Source: Lachnospiraceae bacterium (GTDB lineage Bacteria > Bacillota > Clostridia > Lachnospirales > Lachnospiraceae). From it: 64,000 bases of DNA. Every line of letters begins with the position of its first letter. Within the stretch, counting starts at the first letter, position 1. The stretch is taken from contig CABJAW010000010.1 of NCBI GenBank assembly GCA_902363665.1, positions 1 to 64,000 on the forward strand. The letters are read 5' to 3'. Positions 51,255-60,836 of this stretch are shown piece after piece. The notes below the pieces were generated by a model. That model saw only the letters and a program-made list of their open reading frames with translations. It was not told the DNA's origin and did not search any database. The position numbers were made by a program, and so were the translations under genes.

Positions 51255-51279
51255 AGTGTACCATATGTATTAGTACACT
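51255..51279 (-). promoter_or_regulatory. Putative YtrA-type operator
   Basis: AGTGTAC and GTACACT form a perfect seven-base inverted repeat with an 11-base AT-rich spacer. YtrA regulators are known to bind GTGTA-type palindromes, and the gene downstream encodes such a protein. Confidence 0.72.
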
Positions 51280-51341
51280 TTGTCTTTCTTTTTATACTAC
51301 ATCTGCCATGCTGCGTCAACCGGGTTAAGGTTTTCTTAAGT

Positions 51342-51384
51342 AAAAAAAGAACCTTCCTGTCAGCAATGCTGCCTGGAAGGCTCT
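51342..51384 (-). terminator. Terminator of the second SH3 lipoprotein gene
   Basis: On the minus strand AGAGCCTTCC pairs with GGAAGGTTCT and is followed by TTTTTT, 53 bp after the stop. With the operator it accounts for the 300-bp gap. Confidence 0.85.
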
Positions 51385-51436
51385 CTGTCCCTGGTCAAAT
51401 TACGCTTTCTATTATAAACAATCTGCGCATCACCGA

Positions 51437-52276
51437 TTATTTGAACAGGTTTTTATTTACGTATCCGATCGTGCCATTGTACTCGATCTTGTACCAGCGG
51501 TCAGTCTCGCCAAGCGCGGTAACCGTTGTGCCGGATGCGATTGTGCCGACGATCTCACCGTCCTGTGCCGGTGTCGAGCGGATATTTGCTCCTGTCGCTG
51601 CCTCAACGCTGTAGGACTCTGCGAAATCACCTACGCCATACTGAGAATCTACCGCAGATGTATCTGCTCCGGAAGAAGTCGTCGTTGTATCGGAAGATCC
51701 ATCCTCGGATGCAGCGGCACCGTCCGTGCTGTTTGAATCAGAAGTGCTGCTCAGCTCCTTCTCGATTGCTGCCTGACGCTCCTCATCTGTCTTCTCTGCC
51801 ACTTTCTCTGCAGAAACAAACTGCCTGGAAACGTAACCGTTGGAATCATAACCATCCAGCTCTACGACATACCAGTTTGGGGTCTCTCCTACTACCGTCA
51901 CCTGATCGCCCTGCATATAGCTGTAAATGATATTGTCCGCCGTCGTATCCGGATCGGAACGTACATTGATATCGTCCTTTGCATACATCATGCGGATCTG
52001 ATCCAGCTCTTTCTCCTGTGCCTTCTCTTCTGCCGCAGTCAGTACCTTCGGCTCCGTCTCTTTTTCTGTCTCTGTCTGCTTCTCCGTCTGCTTCTCTGTC
52101 ACTTTTTCGGTCGGCTTTTCCGTCTGTGTCTCGCTCTCAGTCGGAGCCTCTGTCACAGCCTCTGTCACCTTCTCTGTCTGCGGATCTTCTTTTTTCAGCT
52201 TGCTGCATCCTCCAAGCATCGCTACCGATCCTGCCAGCAGCAGCGCAAGCATTGCACTTTTACTTCTGTTCTTCAT
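51437..52276 (-). CDS. Lipoprotein with two bacterial SH3 domains (short form)
   Basis: A 279-residue secreted lipoprotein. Lipobox is MLGGC (cysteine near 24), then a Thr/Glu/Lys-rich spacer (EKVTEKQTEKQTETEKETEP region, about 55-75). The first SH3b domain starts MYAKDDINVRSDPDT and ends NGYVSRQFV; the second starts ATGANIRSTPAQDGE and ends IGYVNKNLF at the extreme C-terminus. A Ser/Thr/Asp linker separates them. It is a smaller cousin of the 44888-46423 product and shares its promoter sequence CGTGGTATGATGC. A cell-wall role is inferred. Confidence 0.88.
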   Translation of the reverse strand: MKNRSKSAMLALLLAGSVAMLGGCSKLKKEDPQTEKVTEAVTEAPTESETQTEKPTEKVTEKQTEKQTETEKETEPKVLTAAEEKAQEKELDQIRMMYAKDDINVRSDPDTTADNIIYSYMQGDQVTVVGETPNWYVVELDGYDSNGYVSRQFVSAEKVAEKTDEERQAAIEKELSSTSDSNSTDGAAASEDGSSDTTTTSSGADTSAVDSQYGVGDFAESYSVEAATGANIRSTPAQDGEIVGTIASGTTVTALGETDRWYKIEYNGTIGYVNKNLFK

Positions 52277-52329
52277 AAATGTTTCCCTCCGTTTCCGCTC
52301 TTTATTTCCATATTCCTATACTGTTTAGC

Positions 52330-52358
52330 ATCATACCACGTTTTCTTTTGAGAGGCAA
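52330..52358 (-). promoter_or_regulatory. Promoter of the second SH3 lipoprotein gene
   Basis: TTGCCT and TATGAT are separated by 17 bases on the minus strand, in the shared context CGTGGTATGATGC. Confidence 0.65.
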
Positions 52359-52410
52359 TAGTTGTCACAGAATTTTTAACTTTTTTAAGTTTGTATTAAC
52401 TTTTTCTGTC

Positions 52411-54543
52411 CTACATGCTTTTCCGCTCTGCGATCTCTGCCATCTTTGCAGCATTTAAGCGCGTATCACCGTGTACCCGGCTGTAAGAGAGATACCCATT
52501 CATCCGGTCTATCTTTGTAAGGTTACTGGAACCGCACTTCGGGCAGACATCCATCTCCAGTTCCTGATGTCCACAGTCGTCACAGTACGCAAGTGAAAGA
52601 TTCACACCCTCATAAAATCCAAGCTCCATCGCTCTTCGGATCAGGCTCTTGATCGCCTCGATATTGTAATCGATCGGATAACGCACATACTGGATCTTTC
52701 CTCCGTTGCACAGCTCCCAGAAGCGCCCCTCCAGATCCTGCTTTTCGATCGGAGTCAGGTCTTCTGTCACATGACAGTGGAAGCTGTTGCTGACATACGG
52801 CCGATCTGATACCTTCGCAATGATCCCGTATTTTTTACGGAACTGCTCCACCTGCAATCCGCACAGGCTTTCCGCTGGGGTGCCGTAGATCGCATAGAGC
52901 CATCCGTCTTCCTTCTTGAACTGATTTACCTTATCGTTGATGTAACGCAATGTCTCCAGGGCAAACTGGCCATCCTCCGCGATCGATTTTCCATTGTACA
53001 GCTCCTGCAGCTCGTTGAGCGCTGTGATTCCAAACGACGCCGTCATCGGTTTTAACAGCTTGCCGATCTTCTCCCCCGGTTGCAGATGACCGCCGTAAAA
53101 ACCGCCCTCACAGTATGCAAGCGGATTGGTCGAAGCCCGCATCTCTCCAAGATATTCATACGTACGGATATGCAGCTGACGGATCATCTCCAGATACTCA
53201 TCGAGCACCTCATGGAAATCCTTTCCCTCTTCCCTGGCCTTTGCAAGGATCATCGGCAGGTGCAGACTGACTGCACCGACATTGAAGCGCCCCACAAAAA
53301 CCGGCACATCCTTTTCATCGGCCGGCTCCATGCCGCCCCGCTCATACCATGGACTTAAAAATGCCCGGCAGCCCATCGGGCTGATGACTTTTCCGTATTT
53401 TTTATACATGCTTGAAATGTATCCTTCTCCCGTCATCGACAGCCAGTCCGGATACATTGTCTTCGCCGAACACTCCACGCCTTTTTCAAAGACATCCTCG
53501 CAGATGCAGCCGGGCTCATGCAGGTTTTTGTCGTAAAGAAATACGATCTTCGGAAACAGCACCGGCTTTTTGCTGCCCGGCCGTCCCTGTCCACCACGGT
53601 GTACTTCCAGCAGAGAAATTGCGATCACCTTCTCAAAATCAGAAGTGCCGAGTCCGAGCGTCACGGTCACGAACGGATAATCGCCGCGCGAGGACCCTAC
53701 GGTATTAAGTTTATACTCAATGCCCTGCCAGCCCTGGTCACAGTCTCTGCGCACCTTTTTCTGCGCGTAACGCACCGCGTGCTCCTCTACATTCTCCCAC
53801 GACGGATCGCACGAATCGAGAAACTCCTCCTGATATTTCCGGAAACTCTTCTCCGCGTACGGTGCCAGGATCTTATCCACCTCCGGCACGGTAAATCCAC
53901 CATATTGCTGTGCCGCTGTGCTCAGAATGATATCCCCCATGACATCAAACGCCGTATCCAGCGTTTTCGGCTCATTGTACCATACATTTCCCATCTCAAA
54001 TCCGCCGCTCAGTACTGCACCGACATTAAAAAGGCAGCAGTTCATCGTATCAAGACGCGCCGACTGGTCATGAATATAAATATAGCCGTCCTTGCACGCC
54101 TGCAGTTCATCCCGCGTCATAAAAAATTTGCGGTACAGCTCTTTATTCAGCTCATTGAAGATCAGGCTGCGCTTCGTTGCAACCAGTGCGCTATCCGTGT
54201 TTGCATTGCTCTTGTCACCAATGTAGCGGATCGACTGACTCTTCGTGTAGACATCATCCATCATGTGAATGAAATCCATTTTGTAGTTGCGGTAATCGCG
54301 GTAGCTCTTGGCAACTGCCGGATTCACTGATTCCAGCGCCCCCTCCACGATATTGTGCATCTCCTCAATCGTGATATCTTCTTTCTGAAGAGACTGCGCC
54401 CGCTCCTGCGCAAAACGGCAGATAAACGCAACCTCCTCCTCCGTAAAATGGTACATGATCCGCGCCGCTGATTTATTGACTGCGGTAATGACCTTTTGTA
54501 CATTAAAATTTTCTTTTGTTCCGTCTTTCTTTATTACATACAT
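52411..54543 (-). CDS. nrdD: Anaerobic ribonucleoside-triphosphate reductase
   Basis: A 710-residue class III reductase that makes dNTPs from NTPs by a glycyl radical. An ATP-cone (MYVIKKDGTKENFNVQKVIT onward, about residues 1-90) is followed by the catalytic barrel. The C-terminus has a four-cysteine zinc site (CDDCGHQELEMDVCPKCG) and the glycyl radical motif DRMNGYLSYSR. The activase NrdG, usually encoded beside it, is not found in the flanks. The ATG at 54543 starts the ATP-cone; a longer frame lacks a ribosome site. Confidence 0.94.
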   Translation of the reverse strand: MYVIKKDGTKENFNVQKVITAVNKSAARIMYHFTEEEVAFICRFAQERAQSLQKEDITIEEMHNIVEGALESVNPAVAKSYRDYRNYKMDFIHMMDDVYTKSQSIRYIGDKSNANTDSALVATKRSLIFNELNKELYRKFFMTRDELQACKDGYIYIHDQSARLDTMNCCLFNVGAVLSGGFEMGNVWYNEPKTLDTAFDVMGDIILSTAAQQYGGFTVPEVDKILAPYAEKSFRKYQEEFLDSCDPSWENVEEHAVRYAQKKVRRDCDQGWQGIEYKLNTVGSSRGDYPFVTVTLGLGTSDFEKVIAISLLEVHRGGQGRPGSKKPVLFPKIVFLYDKNLHEPGCICEDVFEKGVECSAKTMYPDWLSMTGEGYISSMYKKYGKVISPMGCRAFLSPWYERGGMEPADEKDVPVFVGRFNVGAVSLHLPMILAKAREEGKDFHEVLDEYLEMIRQLHIRTYEYLGEMRASTNPLAYCEGGFYGGHLQPGEKIGKLLKPMTASFGITALNELQELYNGKSIAEDGQFALETLRYINDKVNQFKKEDGWLYAIYGTPAESLCGLQVEQFRKKYGIIAKVSDRPYVSNSFHCHVTEDLTPIEKQDLEGRFWELCNGGKIQYVRYPIDYNIEAIKSLIRRAMELGFYEGVNLSLAYCDDCGHQELEMDVCPKCGSSNLTKIDRMNGYLSYSRVHGDTRLNAAKMAEIAERKSM

Positions 54544-54658
54544 CTGTATATGCTCTCCCTGATCTTGTCTTTCCGTGCTTTCGCTGTTTACCATATAAAT
54601 ATTCTTCCACAGACGTACTTCCTTATGCAATTACAGGCTTATGATTTTCAGACACGCT

Positions 54659-54728
54659 CTAGTACATCGTTTTATACCAATCGCACAGACAAGTGAGTGG
54701 TATAGTTATTTCGATAACGAGGTACTAG
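54659..54728. repeat. 70-bp imperfect palindrome with CTAGTAC ends
   Basis: CTAGTACATCGTT and AACGAGGTACTAG are inverted, and TATACCA/TGGTATA pairs inside. The right end contains the stop codon of the deacetylase-like gene (TAG at 54725-54727). The CTAGTA ends resemble those at 43907-44070. Confidence 0.78.
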
Positions 54729-56041
54729 TTTCGTGCCGGATCCAGAATATCCGATACATTTATATAGGAAGAAACGCAGTCGGGCGAGGTCGTCAACAGC
54801 ATCCCTGTGATATTTTTGCGGGTCTGGCGGAGATACTGATCGTTCACCTCAAGATGATCTCCCTCTGCCCACAGGCCGATCAGATAGCGGAAGCCGTCTG
54901 CTGTGAGGAGCGTACCTTTTTCCGTCGTATAATCTACCTCCGAACCGTACGGGTAAAGCAGGGTATCACAGTCACCAAGCAGTGCTCCGCTCACTTCCTG
55001 CCATTTGCCAAGTTCCTCGTCAAGCTGGTCATAAGACAGTGTTCCCAGATACTGATAATTATATCCGGTGCTCGCAAAGGTCCAGCCTTCCTCTTTCAAA
55101 GCCGCTGCAATCTCCTGTACCGCCTGGCGGTTCGCCTCATAATCATCTGCGGACTCGTCCACCTCATAACCAAAAATACCGCCGACACCTGCCACAGAGA
55201 TCACGCCGCGTGCGCCCTGGTATGAAAAATCCGGATGCTCGTCAAGAAATGCTTCCAGCACCGGAACCACATCGTAAGCGCCAATGAGATCGTGTCCGCC
55301 ATCATCCGTATATTTTGCCGCCGCTTTTCCGTTTTCATCAAGCACAAGAGAAGTCGCCACGCCATCTCCATTGCGCACAGAGTCGTAGCTTAAGTTGTCA
55401 ATGGAAAAAACAATCGGTTTTTTGCCCTTTGGCACCTCCGGATTATTCTGCGTCAGTGTAATATTTTTGCCATCTGCCGTCTCATTTGCCAGATCATGCA
55501 GATCAATCAGAATGTAGTCATTTTCATACAGAGTCTGCAGGATGTTCTGAAACTCGGTCAATGTAATCATATTGTTCCGATAAGTAGAATCGTAATCATC
55601 CCCATCAAATGCCCGCACCGGATCCACCACGAGATTTGTAAAGCAAAAATGCGGGATATCTCCCTCATAACGGTAAAGCTGTGATTTTGCTTCCTCATAC
55701 TGTGTGACCGCCTCATCGAGCCGCTCATCTTCTGCCAGTGCCTCGGAGCTTTTCAGCAAAGCGATTGCCTCGTCATATCGATATTCCAGTGCAAGCGCTG
55801 CTGCTGCATCGAGTGCCTGCTGCTTTTGCACCTCGCGCTCGGATTCGGACTCCTGCATCTCGCGCTCTGCCTTCATTTTTGGTGTCTCCACCGGTTCGTT
55901 ATTCTCATACTGATTCAGCGTGCCAATACATTCCGCAATCTGATAATTCAGCACGCTCCGGCTGCAGCCGCCGCCAAAAAGCATTGCCGCCAAAGCCACT
56001 GCCACAAGGATTTCTTTTTTTCTGTCTTTTCTGTTCCGCAT
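54725..56041 (-). CDS. Divergent polysaccharide-deacetylase-like lipoprotein
   Basis: A 438-residue lipoprotein. The signal ends at lipobox LFGGC (near 26) and a coiled-coil-like Glu/Ala-rich helix follows (about 55-125). The C-terminal domain resembles a NodB deacetylase in order: FCFTNLVVDP, IVFSIDNLSYDS (in place of the usual TFDDG), GVISVAGVGGIFGYE, TFASTGYNYQYLG and TLLYPYGSEV. The HxxxH zinc motif is not evident, so it may be a non-catalytic or altered enzyme. The stop codon lies in a palindromic element. Confidence 0.72.
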   Translation of the reverse strand: MRNRKDRKKEILVAVALAAMLFGGGCSRSVLNYQIAECIGTLNQYENNEPVETPKMKAEREMQESESEREVQKQQALDAAAALALEYRYDEAIALLKSSEALAEDERLDEAVTQYEEAKSQLYRYEGDIPHFCFTNLVVDPVRAFDGDDYDSTYRNNMITLTEFQNILQTLYENDYILIDLHDLANETADGKNITLTQNNPEVPKGKKPIVFSIDNLSYDSVRNGDGVATSLVLDENGKAAAKYTDDGGHDLIGAYDVVPVLEAFLDEHPDFSYQGARGVISVAGVGGIFGYEVDESADDYEANRQAVQEIAAALKEEGWTFASTGYNYQYLGTLSYDQLDEELGKWQEVSGALLGDCDTLLYPYGSEVDYTTEKGTLLTADGFRYLIGLWAEGDHLEVNDQYLRQTRKNITGMLLTTSPDCVSSYINVSDILDPARN

Positions 56042-56138
56042 ATGATTCCCCTGACTGATTTGGTACTTCCTGATCCGGCTTTCTGTCTTATCTCCTTTTC
56101 AACCAGACAAAAAGCCATAACAGTGATATATTATCCCC

Positions 56139-56167
56139 ATTATAGCTTCCTGTCCCTTCAAATACAA
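56139..56167 (-). promoter_or_regulatory. Promoter of the deacetylase-like lipoprotein gene
   Basis: TTGTAT and TATAAT on the minus strand are separated by 17 bases, about 100 bp before the start codon. Confidence 0.65.
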
Positions 56168-56185
56168 GTTTCAAATTTTTAATTT

Positions 56186-57616
56186 TTACAAGAGCTCTTT
56201 CAGCATCTTATTGACTGCACCAGGGTTCGCCTTGCCTTTCATCTGCTTCATCGTCTGACCGACCAGGAATCCAAGCGCCTTTTCCTTACCACCTTTATAA
56301 TCCGCTACCGATTGCGGATTTGCGGCGATCACGCCTTCTACTACCGTTCGCAGCAGATTGTCGTCATTTACCATTTTCAGTCCATGTTCCTCGACATATA
56401 CCTGCGGATCCACATCTTCATAATAGATCTTCTCAAACACTTCCTTCGCAACGGTCTGGTTGATCGTCCCCGCATCAAGCAGCTCGATCAGGGATGCCAG
56501 GTGCTGTGGTGTAAAAGAAAGATCCTCCGGCTCTTTTCCCTCTTCTTTCAGAAGGCGGAGCGTCTCTCCCATCAGCCAGTTTGATACCTTTTTCGGTTTT
56601 CCGCAAAGCGCCGTTGTCTCCTCAAACAGGTCAGCCAGGCGTTTTGATCCGGTCAGGATGTCCGCATCGTACGCCGGGATATCAAATTCTTTTTTGTAGC
56701 GCTCCAGCTTCTCCGTGCGCAGCTCCGGCTGACGGTCACGCACTTCCTGCAGCCACTCATCGCTGATGATAACCGGTACAAGATCCGGATCCGGGAAATA
56801 CCGGTAATCATGCGCATCCTCCTTGGAACGCATCGGATAAGAGTATTCCTTGTTATCATCCCACCGTCTCGTTTCCTGGATCACTTTTTTGCCTTCTTCC
56901 AAAAGCTCGATCTGGCGTGCCCGCTCACCCTCAATGGCGCGGCCAATCGCCTTGAACGAGTTCAGGTTTTTCATCTCTGTTCTCGTACCGAATTCTTTTG
57001 CTCCGGCCTCACGCACGGAAAGGTTGACATCCGCACGCATCGAGCCCTCCTGCAGCTTGCAGTCCGATGCGCCAAGATACTGTACGATCAGGCGCAGCTT
57101 GTCCAGGTACGCGATCACTTCCTCCGCACTTCTCATATCCGGTTCTGATACGATCTCGATCAGCGGCACACCGCTTCGGTTGTAGTCAACCAGTGTGCAG
57201 TCCTCCCACTCGTCATGGATCAGCTTTCCGGCATCTTCCTCCATATGGATCTCATGGATTCCGATCACCTTTTTGCCGGCGGATGTCTCAATCTCGATCC
57301 CGCCATCGTGACAGATTGGCAGGTACAGCTGGGAAATCTGATAGTTCTGCGGGTTATCCGGATAGAAATAGTTTTTCCGGTCAAATTTACAGAACTGGTG
57401 GATCTGGCAGTTTGTCGCAAGTCCGACTGCCATCGCATATTCGACTACCTGCTTATTCAGTACCGGAAGGGAACCCGGCATACCGGTGCAGACCGGACAG
57501 GTATGAGTATTCGGTGCTCCGCCAAATGCGGTCGAGCATCCGCAGAAAATTTTTGTCTTTGTCGCAAGTTCTACATGGACCTCAAGTCCAATCACGGTTT
57601 CATACTGTCTTGACAT
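56186..57616 (-). CDS. gatB: Asp-tRNA(Asn)/Glu-tRNA(Gln) amidotransferase subunit B
   Basis: A 476-residue GatB. It begins MSRQYETVIGLEVHVELATK and has CGCSTAFGGAPNTHTCPVC (zinc-binding cysteines), HEIHMEEDAGKL and the C-terminal YqeY-like tail (VGQTMKQMKGKANPGAVNKM) that contacts tRNA. GatB activates the misacylated tRNA carboxylate. It starts directly after the gatA stop with GGAG in the gatA end. Confidence 0.96.
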   Translation of the reverse strand: MSRQYETVIGLEVHVELATKTKIFCGCSTAFGGAPNTHTCPVCTGMPGSLPVLNKQVVEYAMAVGLATNCQIHQFCKFDRKNYFYPDNPQNYQISQLYLPICHDGGIEIETSAGKKVIGIHEIHMEEDAGKLIHDEWEDCTLVDYNRSGVPLIEIVSEPDMRSAEEVIAYLDKLRLIVQYLGASDCKLQEGSMRADVNLSVREAGAKEFGTRTEMKNLNSFKAIGRAIEGERARQIELLEEGKKVIQETRRWDDNKEYSYPMRSKEDAHDYRYFPDPDLVPVIISDEWLQEVRDRQPELRTEKLERYKKEFDIPAYDADILTGSKRLADLFEETTALCGKPKKVSNWLMGETLRLLKEEGKEPEDLSFTPQHLASLIELLDAGTINQTVAKEVFEKIYYEDVDPQVYVEEHGLKMVNDDNLLRTVVEGVIAANPQSVADYKGGKEKALGFLVGQTMKQMKGKANPGAVNKMLKELL

Positions 57617-59092
<1,476 letters not shown>

Positions 59093-59149
59093 TGTGTTTC
59101 CTCCGTCTATTCACCTGAATCACCTTTTTGCACTGTGAAACAGTAACTT

Positions 59150-59443
59150 TTATTCTACGGTCTTTGGCACCTTCCAGGATCCGTCCTTGACAGCCGGCGC
59201 ATTTTTCAGCATATTGTCGCGGTCGTCGCCATTTGTCACCACATCCTCCCGGAATACATTGTGTACCGGAAATACGTGTGACATCGGCTCCACGTCTGAT
59301 GTATCCAGCTCATTTAACTTGTCTACATAATCAAGCATACGTCCGATATCCTTTTTGGCCTGCTCTTTTTCCTCGTCTGAAAGCTCCAGCTTTGCCAGAA
59401 TTCCGACGTATTCGATCGTCTCATCACTGATTATATTTGCCAT
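59150..59443 (-). CDS. gatC: Asp-tRNA(Asn)/Glu-tRNA(Gln) amidotransferase subunit C
   Basis: A 97-residue GatC, the small clamp that stabilises GatA-GatB. Markers are [40 protein letters not shown] and NVFREDVV. It lies 57 bp upstream of gatA. GAGGAG precedes the ATG. Confidence 0.95.
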   Translation of the reverse strand: MANIISDETIEYVGILAKLELSDEEKEQAKKDIGRMLDYVDKLNELDTSDVEPMSHVFPVHNVFREDVVTNGDDRDNMLKNAPAVKDGSWKVPKTVE

Positions 59444-59577
59444 AACTGCTCCTCTTTCTGTATGATTTTTATTGTTTTCTCTGTATCATTCCATATGCCG
59501 GAAAGAATGGCTGCCATTTTTTCACTCCACTGAGTAAAGCAGATATCCGTAATCCGCTGCCCTGTCTGACGCTCTTC

Positions 59578-60693
59578 TCACCATGACGGCTTCAGAATCA
59601 GATCGCCCTCGTCCATATCATACTCCGTTACTCTGACTGCAATGCCGCTTTGTTCAAACGGAATCCGCCAAATCACCGAATGATCGCTTCCCAGATCCAT
59701 ATAAAAAATGTTTCCACTCTCATACTCGATCTCAACTGTTGCAAAGCCATCTCCCTGATAGCACAGATCATAAACGCCCTCCGGGAAATCCGTTCCGGAC
59801 TCTAATCCATCCGTCGGAACAATCACTGACTTTGGAAGTCCTGCCTGTGGTTGCCGCGTATTCAACGGCTCCTCACTGTCTTTCATTCCCTCCAGCCGGA
59901 CATCACCGTCATCCCAGACATAGATCAGCGCATTTTCTTTAAATGCAAGTTCTTCCGTGCATGGTCCGTACTCTGCATACATTTCATCCTCTTCCATCTC
60001 AAGTTCTTCTTTCCATGCATCCGAAAGCAGCAGCGCGTATCCGTCTTCGCCATCCTCTTCGTCCGCCGCGTACCACTCTATCATTACATTCCCAGACGTA
60101 CAGGTCGCCTGATACGTACCAGCCGGGAAATCATAGCCGGCCGTATAAAAACCGGCCTGCAGCTCTTCTTCATAATACAGCGGATCTTCGGTATCCCACA
60201 CGATCTTTTCCGGGAGTTCCCCGTCTTCATCTGATAAAAGTTCTGATGAGTCTGCAATTTCCGGATTCTCGAATGAATCCGCCTCCTGTTCCTCTCCGAA
60301 AATTTCAGAGATGAGACCGCCAAGACTGCCATCGCCAAAGCTGTTTACCGTTTCCCGGATCTCATCCATGTGGTCTCCTGCGATCTCAATCACAGACGGA
60401 ATCACATAAACCGCCGCGACAAGCAGAACCACTACCCACTTTTTCCCTTTTTTTCGCTGTACCGTGCCGGTTGCCTGGCGCTTCTTCAGCTGACGCGCAC
60501 GTGCACTGCCGGTCGGAACAGTGCGCGGCGTTTCTTTATTGACGTGCGCATCGCAGTCACCGCCGTGCATCCGCACGCTTTTCGGGTTGTGTGTATTCAA
60601 ACGGTAATTTTTATCACTCTTGGAATTGTCGAGTCCGCAGTCCACGCAGCGGCCGTTTACAATTCTTCCATAACACAATCTGCATCTTTCCAT
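59578..60693 (-). CDS. Zinc-ribbon membrane protein of unknown function
   Basis: A 371-residue protein. An N-terminal zinc ribbon (CRLCYGRIVNGRCVDCG, residues 4-20) precedes a basic linker, one transmembrane helix (about 88-104) and a large acidic domain presumably outside. That domain has two similar beta-rich halves beginning YDFPAGTYQATCTSGNVMIE and TDFPEGVYDLCYQGDGFATV, suggesting an internal duplication. It lies between aspS and gatC on the same strand. GGGGG precedes the ATG. Function unknown. Confidence 0.75.
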   Translation of the reverse strand: MERCRLCYGRIVNGRCVDCGLDNSKSDKNYRLNTHNPKSVRMHGGDCDAHVNKETPRTVPTGSARARQLKKRQATGTVQRKKGKKWVVVLLVAAVYVIPSVIEIAGDHMDEIRETVNSFGDGSLGGLISEIFGEEQEADSFENPEIADSSELLSDEDGELPEKIVWDTEDPLYYEEELQAGFYTAGYDFPAGTYQATCTSGNVMIEWYAADEEDGEDGYALLLSDAWKEELEMEEDEMYAEYGPCTEELAFKENALIYVWDDGDVRLEGMKDSEEPLNTRQPQAGLPKSVIVPTDGLESGTDFPEGVYDLCYQGDGFATVEIEYESGNIFYMDLGSDHSVIWRIPFEQSGIAVRVTEYDMDEGDLILKPSW

Positions 60694-60836
60694 GTCGGGG
60701 TCCCCCTTTTATGCAATCATTTCGGATGTTCCGCATGCAAACCAGCGCAAATCAATTTGCTCCGGCCTGCCTCTGAAGTCATGATACCACATCAGATGGC
60801 GTTTTGCACCGTTTTGTTGGGGGCGATAACTATTCT

